A stretch of 8,756 nucleotides of DNA from GCA-2726245 sp035513655 (GTDB taxonomy: Bacteria; Planctomycetota; Planctomycetia; Pirellulales; Pirellulaceae). The stretch spans positions 1 through 8,756 of the forward strand of contig DATKBV010000652.1 in the NCBI GenBank assembly GCA_035513655.1, written 5' to 3'. Under the pieces are notes generated by a model. The model did no database searches. It had not been told where the DNA came from and saw only the letters and a list, made by a program, of their open reading frames with translations. Below, piece after piece: positions 1 to 6,330 of this stretch; the first letter of the stretch is position 1, and each line of letters opens with the position of its first letter. The position numbers and the translations under genes are program-made.

Positions 1-1086
1 CCCGCGGTTGCTCAGTTCGCGAGCCACTTCTGGAAAGAAACCGTCGTAGCAGATCATCATCGCGACTTTGCCGAATCGTGTCTGGAATACGGGGTAGTCC
101 TGGCCCGGCGCGATACCTCCTTCGATTTCTCCTCGCGGCAGCGTCACCTTGCGATACTTACCGATGATCTCGCCGTCCGGCCCGATCAACACCGCTACGT
201 TATAGACAAGATGCTTATCTCGTTCGAGCAATCCCGCCACGATGTGCAAGTCGTGCTTTTTCGCTAGTTGTCCGAAGTAATTCGTCGACGGTCCGGGAAT
301 CGCTTCGGCACAGTCCGCGAATGTGCTTCCCGTGCCATAGAACGTCAACGTCTCGGGCAACACGACGAGATCGGCTCGCTTCTCAGCTGCCTCTTCGATC
401 AGCGGCGCAAACAGCTTGCATTTATCAGCGGGCGTTTTGCCTTCGCGGGGCTGAAAGTGAATCGTCGCCAGACGGACCTTGCGGGGCTCGGGTGCGTTGG
501 TTGGCTTCAGCTCGACGTTGGACCACTCGACACGACCGTTCGGTGCCCAACGATACGATAGCTCGACGATGGCTTTGGTTGCATCGGCTGGAGCGCGATA
601 GATTCCTCCGACGGTTGTCCAACCATTCTCGTCGACGCCTTGATCCGCCGGAAACTCAGGTTCCGCACGGGGACGTTCGCCCGGTCGATACGAGGCCCAA
701 GCCGGTTCGTCATGCAAGACGGCGCGCCCTTGTTCGTCTCGCCACAGCACACGCGCCACTGCCGTCCGCCGAGGCACTTCGATTCCATCCGCCTTTCTTA
801 CCGCCGAGAATCGATAGAACTTTCCGCCTTCGATCTTGAATGTCTTTTCCCACCAGCCGAACAGACCTTCACGCTCGTCCGCTTCGATCACGAAGCTTCC
901 CGATCCATCCGGTCCTCCGCTCCGCAGGAACGTGAACTCAGGCCGAATCTCTTCCCTTGGTGATACTGCGATCCATTCATCAGCAAGCGGGCGGACTTCG
1001 GCTGGCAAAACAGCCGGCACCAATAAGATGATGCATAAGGCCGCTGGGGCGCTTGCAAACACAATACTGCGTTTAAAAAGTCGCAT
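1..1086 (-). CDS. Exported carbon-nitrogen hydrolase (nitrilase superfamily), 3' end cut by window
   Basis: An open frame runs on the minus strand from the ATG at 1086-1084 to the left edge, giving 362 residues without a stop. Residues 1-29 form a signal peptide: basic MRLFKR, a hydrophobic stretch, then a cleavage site near VLPAE. Residues about 31-200 form a separate, probably beta-rich domain I cannot name. The nitrilase fold starts near residue 202 (RKVRLATIHFQPREGK). The Glu-Lys-Cys triad is visible as E245 in VVLPETLTFY, K313 in GKYRKVTLP and C346 in VAMMICYDGFFPE. Family members hydrolyse carbon-nitrogen bonds in amides, nitriles or carbamoyl compounds; the substrate here is unknown. 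Export would place the reaction outside the cytoplasm, which is unusual because most nitrilases are cytosolic. The ribosome site is weak (GGAT about 8 nt upstream). The C-terminus lies off-window. Confidence 0.9.
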   Translation of the reverse strand, partial: MRLFKRSIVFASAPAALCIILLVPAVLPAEVRPLADEWIAVSPREEIRPEFTFLRSGGPDGSGSFVIEADEREGLFGWWEKTFKIEGGKFYRFSAVRKADGIEVPRRTAVARVLWRDEQGRAVLHDEPAWASYRPGERPRAEPEFPADQGVDENGWTTVGGIYRAPADATKAIVELSYRWAPNGRVEWSNVELKPTNAPEPRKVRLATIHFQPREGKTPADKCKLFAPLIEEAAEKRADLVVLPETLTFYGTGSTFADCAEAIPGPSTNYFGQLAKKHDLHIVAGLLERDKHLVYNVAVLIGPDGEIIGKYRKVTLPRGEIEGGIAPGQDYPVFQTRFGKVAMMICYDGFFPEVARELSNRG

Positions 1087-1114
1087 CGTTATGATCCAGT
1101 CAAAAATGCCGGTG

Positions 1115-1143
1115 GGCGAACCAAGTTGACAACTCGGCTCGCC
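1115..1143 (-). promoter_or_regulatory. Hairpin in leader of the nitrilase-family gene
   Basis: A 29-nt inverted repeat starts 28 nt upstream of the ATG at 1086. Read as minus-strand RNA, it folds into a 13-bp stem with a 3-nt loop, all positions paired, including two G-U wobbles. On the plus strand those two positions are A-C mismatches, so the structure favours a minus-strand transcript. No U-run follows directly; a short T-run (ATTTTTGA) comes several bases later. It could be an attenuator, an mRNA-stabilising stem, or a weak terminator for the upstream lipoprotein gene. Confidence 0.4.
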
Positions 1144-1221
1144 TCGTGATGCCATCCGAGTGGAGACCTCGTTTGCCCTGTTTCCAACAAAACATCGCCG
1201 ACGGAAACGCCGACGCGCTTT

Positions 1222-1389
1222 CTACTCGTTGGACTCGGTGGACGTTCCGCCCATCATTTCTTTCTCGTACTCCCCACTCTCATAGAGCTGTTCGGTTTCC
1301 GCCTCGGTGGAAGGCGGCTTGGATTCACCGCATCCCGGGCAGAAAAACAGAATTGCCGCTAAAAGTCCGAAACTAAAGATGTTCCTCAA
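1222..1389 (-). CDS. Small putative lipoprotein, TTG start
   Basis: This encodes 55 residues. The start chosen is TTG at 1389-1387 because AAAGGAG (1402-1396) sits six bases upstream, an ideal Shine-Dalgarno spacing. A second in-frame TTG at 1416 would add nine residues and has only a weaker GGAG upstream. There is no in-frame ATG in the signal region. Residues 1-19 are a short hydrophobic signal (RNIFSFGLLAAILFFCPG) leading to C20, a likely lipidated cysteine, although CPG-C is not a textbook lipobox. The mature part, about 35 residues, is acidic and rich in Ser, Thr and Glu with no recognisable domain. Small proteins of this sort occur near DUF1559 genes in planctomycetes, from memory rather than a search. 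Here it is divergent from the DUF1559 gene and co-directional with the nitrilase-family gene, 135 nt upstream of it. Function unknown. Confidence 0.6.
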   Translation of the reverse strand: MRNIFSFGLLAAILFFCPGCGESKPPSTEAETEQLYESGEYEKEMMGGTSTESNE

Positions 1390-1476
1390 TGTAAACTCCT
1401 TTGCAAAAAGGCTCAAACGAATAACTCCCGCATATCTGGTTTGTAACAGATTCGATCCACAATGAAAGCCTCGCCA

Positions 1477-1485
1477 AGTATACCA
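1477..1485 (-). promoter_or_regulatory. Candidate extended -10 promoter for the small lipoprotein
   Basis: The minus strand reads TGGTATACT, matching the extended -10 pattern TGnTATAAT with one mismatch in the hexamer. No good -35 lies 16-18 bases upstream, as is common for extended -10 promoters. Transcription would start near 1470, giving a leader of about 80 nt before the TTG at 1389. Motif match only. Confidence 0.3.
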
Positions 1486-1713
1486 AGCCGACTCCTTACA
1501 GACGCTGCTTTATTCCCATCTCTGGATTGTCGCCCGTCGTTCACGGCTTTCGCCTTAAAGACGCCTCGGGCAAAAAATGTTGACCGGGACAGGCATTCAC
1601 GAAGGCGAATACAGCTCGTACGGGCGTCGAGTCCATCGCCCCGCTTCTAGGACGCTACCCTTTAGAAGAGACGGGATCCGCTCACTTTCTAGAGAAAAAC
1701 TAAGCTCCACAGC

Positions 1714-1742
1714 TTGATTCCAGGTCGCCGATCGGTTTTAAT
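1714..1742 (+). promoter_or_regulatory. Candidate sigma70-type promoter for the prepilin-like gene
   Basis: TTGATT (1714-1719) and TTTAAT (1737-1742) are separated by exactly 17 bases; they match the housekeeping hexamers at 4/6 and 5/6 positions. Initiation near 1749 would give a leader of about 65 nt containing the hairpin at 1754-1773. Confidence 0.45.
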
Positions 1743-1753
1743 CAGATCTGACA

Positions 1754-1773
1754 GGCGGCTATCTATAGCCGTC
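1754..1773 (+). promoter_or_regulatory. 5' leader hairpin of the prepilin-like gene
   Basis: CGGCTA (1756-1761) and TAGCCG (1766-1771) pair around the tetraloop TCTA; a G-U and a G-C pair extend the stem to 8 bp. It lies just after the predicted transcription start, where a stem can protect the mRNA 5' end. No T-run follows, so it is not an intrinsic terminator. Confidence 0.35.
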
Positions 1774-1801
1774 CTTATCTATCGTTCATGTTTTCAACGC
1801 G

Positions 1802-1807
1802 AAGGAG
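1802..1807 (+). promoter_or_regulatory. Shine-Dalgarno AAGGAG fixing the prepilin start
   Basis: AAGGAG is followed by seven bases and then the ATG at 1815. This favours 1815 over the ATG at 1788, which would place the motif inside the coding region and add nine residues ahead of an already complete prepilin leader. Confidence 0.8.
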
Positions 1808-1814
1808 TTCAGCC

Positions 1815-2876
1815 ATGGTTAAGCAGGCTTCGTCTGCTCACGTTCGGCGAGGTTTTACACTCGTCGAGTTGTTGGTCGTCATTGCCATCATTGGTATTCT
1901 GGTCGCCCTGTTGCTGCCAGCGGTTCAAGCAGCCCGCGAGGCGGCACGTCGGATGAGTTGTGGTAACAATCTCAAGCAACTTGGATTGTCGCTGCATAAC
2001 TATCACGACACCTATAAGACGCTCCCGCCCGGTGGCACTTCGGTACATGGGGGTGGCCTCGGACAATGGGGCATGTCGTGGTATGCGTTTATTTTGCCCT
2101 TTATCGAACAACAGAACATGGCCGATCAGTTGTACATTGGCGGGGCCCACCCCGGTTGGGGCGATAATGGTGTAAGCGGTGGGACGATCAATGGCGCGAG
2201 ATTCAATGGCGTCAAGATCGACGCGTTTCTCTGCCCATCCAGTCCTCTGTTATGGGATGGCCCTACGGGACGAGGCTACCGACATACGAAACCCCAATAC
2301 GTCGGTATCTCGGGTGCCGCGAATGGGAATTCCCGCAGTCAACCCGTGTCTTACCCTGATGATACTTTCCGGAATAACCCAGCGAACGCCCAAAGAAATT
2401 GTTGCAGTTGTTGCGGAAGCGTCACCGGTGGTGGTGTAACGAGTAACGGCGGCGTTCTCGTCGGACATAATTTCGGTGGATTGCCGAACGGAATGGCTCC
2501 CATTAGGTTCGCTCAGATTACCGATGGTACCTCGAACACGATGGCTATCAGCGAGTGCGGCGATTTTTTCCTTAATCCAGGTGGCCTTAAGGAGCAGGTT
2601 AACTCGAACCATGGCTGGTTGATGGGAAATCCCAACGCTAACGACCGCAGATTCAACATCACGACCGTTCGCTATGCGCCCAACGAGACGGATAATACGT
2701 TGCCGGGTACCGGAAACAACGACGGGCCAAATAACGGAATCTACGCGGCCCATCCGGGCGGCGTCCAAGCCGCAGGTTGCGATGGTTCGGTGAAATTCGT
2801 GTCTGAAACGATCAACATGCTGACTCTAAAGCGGTTGTGCTCGCGGGCAGACGGACAGCCGGCAAACTGGGAGTAG
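1815..2876 (+). CDS. DUF1559 prepilin-like protein (type IV pilin/pseudopilin N-terminus, H-x9-DG C-terminus)
   Basis: This is a 353-residue protein. The leader MVKQASSAHVRRG ends in Gly13, followed by FTLVELLVVIAIIGIL, the prepilin peptidase/N-methylation site. Mature residue 5 is Glu (E18), as in type IV pilins and type II secretion pseudopilins. The hydrophobic helix continues through LLPAVQAAREAARR, the hallmark opening of the planctomycete DUF1559 family. The globular part carries the family pattern NNLKQLGLSLHNYHDTYKTL and, near the end, H313-x9-D323-G324. The predicted product is exported, cleaved by a prepilin peptidase (not in this window) and anchored by its N-terminal helix. The role of DUF1559 proteins is not established; genomes carry many paralogues. 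Unusual here is a CCSCC cluster at residues 196-200. The gene appears monocistronic, with its own candidate promoter and a strong terminator. Length is typical of the family. Confidence 0.95.
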   Translation: MVKQASSAHVRRGFTLVELLVVIAIIGILVALLLPAVQAAREAARRMSCGNNLKQLGLSLHNYHDTYKTLPPGGTSVHGGGLGQWGMSWYAFILPFIEQQNMADQLYIGGAHPGWGDNGVSGGTINGARFNGVKIDAFLCPSSPLLWDGPTGRGYRHTKPQYVGISGAANGNSRSQPVSYPDDTFRNNPANAQRNCCSCCGSVTGGGVTSNGGVLVGHNFGGLPNGMAPIRFAQITDGTSNTMAISECGDFFLNPGGLKEQVNSNHGWLMGNPNANDRRFNITTVRYAPNETDNTLPGTGNNDGPNNGIYAAHPGGVQAAGCDGSVKFVSETINMLTLKRLCSRADGQPANWE

Positions 2877-2909
2877 CGGTCAAAACGAGGCTTACTGTTA
2901 TTGTGTTAG

Positions 2910-2948
2910 ACGTTCCGTCCTTTAACAGGGCGGAACGTTTTTCCTTTT
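2910..2948 (+). terminator. Intrinsic terminator after the prepilin-like gene
   Basis: Arms 2910-2920 and 2928-2938 form an 11-bp stem with one G-U wobble around a 7-nt loop (TTTAACA), followed at once by a T-rich tract (TTTTTCCTTTT). It begins 33 nt after the stop at 2876, so it should isolate the prepilin transcript from the genes downstream. Confidence 0.9.
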
Positions 2949-2998
2949 ACAGGCCGTAACTCTCCGAAGTTGGACCTTTTTCAACGGATGTTGCCGCG

Positions 2999-3181
2999 AT
3001 GCGGATGATTACCGGAGCGATTCTGCTCTTAGCTTCTGAACAAGCTTTTGCGCATGCCTATTTGATCGGCTTTCCGCATCAGTCGTACGCCAGCCAGGTA
3101 CTGGTTCCTGGCAGTCTGACCCTCGGACTTCTCGGGCTTGCTCTCTTGATCTGGGGTCTGGCCATGGACGGTCGAAAGTGA
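2999..3181 (+). CDS. 60-residue secreted/membrane microprotein with PEP-CTERM-like tail
   Basis: The start is ATG at 2999; ATG at 3005 is an alternative two residues in. The ribosome site is weak (GGATG about 10 nt upstream). Residues 1-18 look like a signal peptide ending AFA before HAYLIG. A short linker leads to VPGSLTLGLLGLALLIWG (about residues 37-54), a hydrophobic helix, and the tail AMDGRK with basic residues at the very end. The order Val-Pro, Ser/Thr-Leu, Leu/Gly-rich helix, basic end resembles a PEP-CTERM exosortase sorting signal, but the PEP tripeptide is replaced by PGS. The stop TGA overlaps the GTG start of the next gene (GTGA), which suggests translational coupling. It may be a tiny membrane partner of the 999-residue protein or a plain two-helix membrane peptide. 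Moderately sure it is translated; function unknown. Confidence 0.55.
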   Translation: MRMITGAILLLASEQAFAHAYLIGFPHQSYASQVLVPGSLTLGLLGLALLIWGLAMDGRK

Positions 3182-6177
3182 CCCAGGACACTCCCCACCA
3201 GATGGCTTCGTCGCCCGTTCGAGTTCGTATCAAGACGACCGACGAACGAGTAAGTTATTTGGTGATCTTGCTTGCCCTGTTGGGTGCCACCGTCAGTTTG
3301 CACCCTATCTGGGTGCCTAATGCAAACGAACGCTTACTGCACGAAGCGGCATTGCTTCTGGCTTCTGAACAGTATGCGGATGCCGAACGATGCGCGAACG
3401 ACCTGTTACAGCGTGATTCACAGTCGTCCCAAGCATTACTGATTGCAGGCGAAGCTGCCATTCGACAGGTGCGAAACGAACATGCGATACGCTACTTTCA
3501 GCGAGTCGAGGACGACGGAAGCGAGGCGGCGGTTCACGCGCTCTACCGTACTGGTGAACGACTCATGGCGACGGGCCACGCGCGCGAGGCAGAGCAATAC
3601 TTGCGACGCGCGTTGCATCATGATTCAGGACATACGAAGGCAAACAAAAAACTTGCCGTCCTCCTGCAGGTCCAAGGTCGCACCTGGGAATCAGCTCCGT
3701 TTGTGCGCAGAATCCTGCTGGATGGAGGCGTGGCGAAAGATCACCTGTTGATGGTCGGTGCCATCGACACAACCTTCGTCGAGGATTACCAATTTGTCGA
3801 AAACTGCCTCGAGTCGGATGCTGGTAATTCGCAAGTGCTGCTGGGGCGCGCCAGGCAATTGTTAGCCAAGAGCCGTTTGAAGGACGCCGAACCGCTATTG
3901 CAACGCATCGTTGACGAGCAACCGGAATCGATCGAGGCCCAAGCACGACTGGGCGGAATATTTCTCGACCGGGGGGCCGACGCCGAATTCTTGGAATGGC
4001 AGCGGAATCTGCCGGCGGGTGCGGGGTCGCACCCGGAGATTTGGCACGTCCAAGGGCTGTGGGCGCGCCGCAATGGTCAACTTCGCGCAGCGGCACGCTG
4101 CTTCCTGGAAGCCGCCCGTCTCGATCCAAACCATAAGGGGGCTGTTTTTCAATTGTCGCAATTGTTGAACGAGACACAGCACTCGAACATCGCTAAGCAA
4201 CTGTCAGTACGCTCGCAGCGTTTGGCGCAATTGCATTATTTGTTGATGGAAGTGCGTTTCGGCTACAACGCGCAACTCGCACGAAAGATGGTTGACCTTC
4301 TCGACTTGCTCGACAGACCGCTCGAAGCGATAGGTTGGTGTTATGTTCTGCAACAGTGGAAATTGGGAAATGAAGTGTGGGCCAAACCGAGAGCGTTGCA
4401 GTTACTAGACAAGCTTCCGTCGGGAGACACCCTGACCCTTTCATCCGGGAATTTGGTGGCTCGACTCGATCCGAACGACTTCCCACTTCCTCATTGGCCT
4501 GAAGTTGCACGGAAAGGCGAAGAACTCAAATCGACGTCGCCACTTGACGGCAACATACGTTTCGTTGATGTGGCTGCCGACGTAGGTATTGAGTTCGAGT
4601 ACTTCAATGGGACAACGGCGGAAACTGGCCTCAGTCACATCCTCCAGGCCACTGGCGGCGGCATCGCGGTGATCGACTACGACCAAGACGGGTCACCGGA
4701 TTTGTATTTTGTCCAGAGCGGCCCCTTTCCGATCCAGGCGGGCCAAACGAAGTACACAAATCGTTTGTATCGCAATCTCGGCAATGGTCGATTCGAGAAT
4801 GTGACCGATTCAACGGGGTTGGGCGATGCGGGTTACGGTCAAGGAGTCGCGGTAGGCGACTATAACAATGACGGCTTTCCTGATCTGTATGTCGCCAACT
4901 TCGGCGGGAACCGCCTCTATGAAAACACCGGCAGTGGAGATTTCGTGGACGTGACCATACAGGCGGGAGTGAGCGGGGATCATTGGACCACCAGTTGCAT
5001 GATGGCGGACTTGGACGGCGATACGTGGCCGGAAATCTATGCGGTGAATTATGCCCTCAAGGACGAAGTGCTCGAACTCAATTGCAAGCACGAAGATCAG
5101 CCGCGAACTTGCGCTCCCACGCTGTTAACCGCAGATCAGGACCAGTTGTACCGCAATCGCGGCGATGGAAGTTTCGAAAACGTTACACAACAGAGCGGAG
5201 TAGTTGCTCCCGATGGCAAAGGGCTCGGCGTCGTCGCAGCTGACTTCGAACACCGAGGCCAACTAGACATTTTTGTTGCCAACGACACGTCCGCGAATTT
5301 CTTCTTCCACAACGAAACGGGCGGGCCCAGAGCCAAACTGTTATTCAAGGAAGAGGCCATTGTTAACGGCGTCGGGTTCGACGAAGTCGGGAATCTACAG
5401 GCTTGCATGGGGCTGGCGGCTGGTGATGCGAATGGCGACGGCTTGCTGGACCTGTTCGTGACCAATTTCTACGGGGAATCGAACGTCCTCTACTTGCAAG
5501 ACGAGGACCATCGATTCACGGATTCGACACGCCAGGCAAACCTTCGTGAACCAAGCTTTCACATGTTGGGCTTTGGTGCTCAGTTCATTGATGGTGAATT
5601 AGACGGCTGGCCTGACCTGATCATCACGAACGGCCATATTGATCTTACCTTCGCCCACGGCAACCCAGATCGGATGCCGCCACAGTATTTAAGAAATGCA
5701 GGCGGTGGACAATTCGAGGAACTGACGTCCGAAAGTTTGGGGCCTTACTTTCAAAGCCGTTACTTCGGCCGAGCGCTCGCCAAACTAGATTGGAACCGCG
5801 ATGGCCGCGAGGATGTTTGCATCTCGCACTTGGACGCACCAACCGCGCTGCTAACGAACACGACTCCGACGACGGGGAACTATCTGGCCGTGAAACTCTG
5901 CGGCGTAACGAGCAATCGTGACGCAATCGGTGCGATCGTGACCGTCGAGGCCGGTGAGCGTAAGTGGGTACAACATGTCATAGGCGGTGGGGGCTATTTT
6001 GTTAGCAACCAGCGGCAGATTCTGTTTGGATTGGCGAACTCCGAGTCGGTAGATCGCCTCACGATCAATTGGCCTTCTGGGAATGTGCAGACTTTCAAGA
6101 AGTTGCCAGTCGATCAGGAAGTTGTGATTGTTGAAGGTAGAAGCTTATTGCGGTTGTCGGAATCCCTGCCAGAATGA
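3178..6177 (+). CDS. TPR - VCBS/FG-GAP - ASPIC/UnbV protein (CRTAC1-like), membrane-anchored
   Basis: This 999-residue protein has a membrane segment at about 24-46 (VSYLVILLALLGATVSLHP), which probably exports or anchors the rest. Residues about 50-350 hold some eight TPR-like helical repeats, for example LQRIVDEQPESIEAQARLGG and RAAARCFLEAARLDPNHK, a protein-binding scaffold. From about 460 come VCBS/FG-GAP repeats, each with an Asp-rich calcium loop: D500 (DYDQDGSPD), D561 (DYNNDGFPD), D611 (DLDGDTWPE), D689 (degenerate DFEHRGQLD), D750 (DANGDGLLD), D805 (DGELDGWPD) and D871 (DWNRDGRED). This predicts a seven-bladed beta-propeller. Residues about 900-987 are an ASPIC/UnbV domain (SNRDAIGAIVTV, GGGGYFVSNQRQILFGL, INWPSGNVQTF). 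The start is GTG at 3178, coupled to the preceding gene; ATG at 3202 (residue 9) is an alternative, and neither has a good Shine-Dalgarno. No catalytic motif is seen. A gene for a multiheme cytochrome follows. Confidence 0.92.
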   Translation: MTQDTPHQMASSPVRVRIKTTDERVSYLVILLALLGATVSLHPIWVPNANERLLHEAALLLASEQYADAERCANDLLQRDSQSSQALLIAGEAAIRQVRNEHAIRYFQRVEDDGSEAAVHALYRTGERLMATGHAREAEQYLRRALHHDSGHTKANKKLAVLLQVQGRTWESAPFVRRILLDGGVAKDHLLMVGAIDTTFVEDYQFVENCLESDAGNSQVLLGRARQLLAKSRLKDAEPLLQRIVDEQPESIEAQARLGGIFLDRGADAEFLEWQRNLPAGAGSHPEIWHVQGLWARRNGQLRAAARCFLEAARLDPNHKGAVFQLSQLLNETQHSNIAKQLSVRSQRLAQLHYLLMEVRFGYNAQLARKMVDLLDLLDRPLEAIGWCYVLQQWKLGNEVWAKPRALQLLDKLPSGDTLTLSSGNLVARLDPNDFPLPHWPEVARKGEELKSTSPLDGNIRFVDVAADVGIEFEYFNGTTAETGLSHILQATGGGIAVIDYDQDGSPDLYFVQSGPFPIQAGQTKYTNRLYRNLGNGRFENVTDSTGLGDAGYGQGVAVGDYNNDGFPDLYVANFGGNRLYENTGSGDFVDVTIQAGVSGDHWTTSCMMADLDGDTWPEIYAVNYALKDEVLELNCKHEDQPRTCAPTLLTADQDQLYRNRGDGSFENVTQQSGVVAPDGKGLGVVAADFEHRGQLDIFVANDTSANFFFHNETGGPRAKLLFKEEAIVNGVGFDEVGNLQACMGLAAGDANGDGLLDLFVTNFYGESNVLYLQDEDHRFTDSTRQANLREPSFHMLGFGAQFIDGELDGWPDLIITNGHIDLTFAHGNPDRMPPQYLRNAGGGQFEELTSESLGPYFQSRYFGRALAKLDWNRDGREDVCISHLDAPTALLTNTTPTTGNYLAVKLCGVTSNRDAIGAIVTVEAGERKWVQHVIGGGGYFVSNQRQILFGLANSESVDRLTINWPSGNVQTFKKLPVDQEVVIVEGRSLLRLSESLPE

Positions 6178-6330
6178 CGCCAAATCCGCTCACTTAGTGA
6201 CGTGCGCTGATTCCCTACGCATGCGTATCGAGCGTATATTCGATACTGCAATAATGGCTTGGCAACGCATTGTTGGGACACCACGAAAACCGTGACCACT
6301 CGGCGATGGCGAACTAAGCTGGAATTCAGA
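6178..6330. other. Gap between the UnbV protein and cytochrome genes, with several dyad elements
   Basis: No gene and no convincing terminator are seen. Three symmetric elements lie within 6190-6246: TCACTTAGTGA (6190-6200), the perfect 12-bp palindrome TACGCATGCGTA (6216-6227), and GTATCGA (6225-6231) with TCGATAC (6240-6246) across eight bases. TATATT at 6235-6240 could serve as a -10 but lacks a -35. Confidence 0.5.
6225..6246 (+). promoter_or_regulatory. Operator-like inverted repeat upstream of the cytochrome gene
   Basis: Perfect 7-bp arms GTATCGA and TCGATAC surround an 8-bp spacer that contains most of a TATATT hexamer. The 22-bp span and two-fold symmetry fit a dimeric regulator's binding site placed over a promoter -10, about 85 bp before the ATG at 6331. 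Based on symmetry alone; chance is possible. Confidence 0.3.

Larger units (their letters stand above)
1390..1814. other. Divergent intergenic region, no gene seen
   Basis: This stretch separates the minus-strand lipoprotein gene from the plus-strand prepilin-like gene. Short open frames exist on both strands (for example 1462-1650) but lack a ribosome site or protein-like composition. It holds a candidate extended -10 promoter for the lipoprotein (1477-1485, minus), a candidate -35/-10 promoter for the prepilin (1714-1742, plus), a leader hairpin (1754-1773) and a Shine-Dalgarno sequence (1802-1807). I saw nothing definable in 1490-1710. Confidence 0.6.

Noticed and set aside
321..839. A 172-codon plus-strand frame, and overlapping shorter ones, at 268-963
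   Set aside because: The region encodes the nitrilase-family protein on the minus strand with its full catalytic triad. The plus-strand products are Arg-rich and low in hydrophobic residues, typical of shadow frames.
1462..1650. A 62-codon plus-strand frame in the divergent intergenic region
   Set aside because: No ribosome site, basic random-looking composition and no membrane segment or motif; more likely untranslated.
2250..2768. A 172-codon minus-strand frame inside the prepilin-like gene
   Set aside because: It is the shadow of a confidently assigned DUF1559 gene and has no signal or domain of its own.
3032..3371. An 11-base repeat, GCTTCTGAACA, in the microprotein (3032-3042) and the UnbV protein gene (3361-3371), both encoding ASEQ in frame
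   Set aside because: Some similarity continues for a few codons with a one-codon gap, which briefly suggested a duplicated fragment. The match is too short, the surrounding sequences do not align, and the peptides sit in different structural contexts (signal peptide versus TPR helix).
6259..6330. TTG at 6259 as the cytochrome start
   Set aside because: It adds 24 residues before a complete signal anchor, has no Shine-Dalgarno, and ATG 6331 gives a normal signal sequence.
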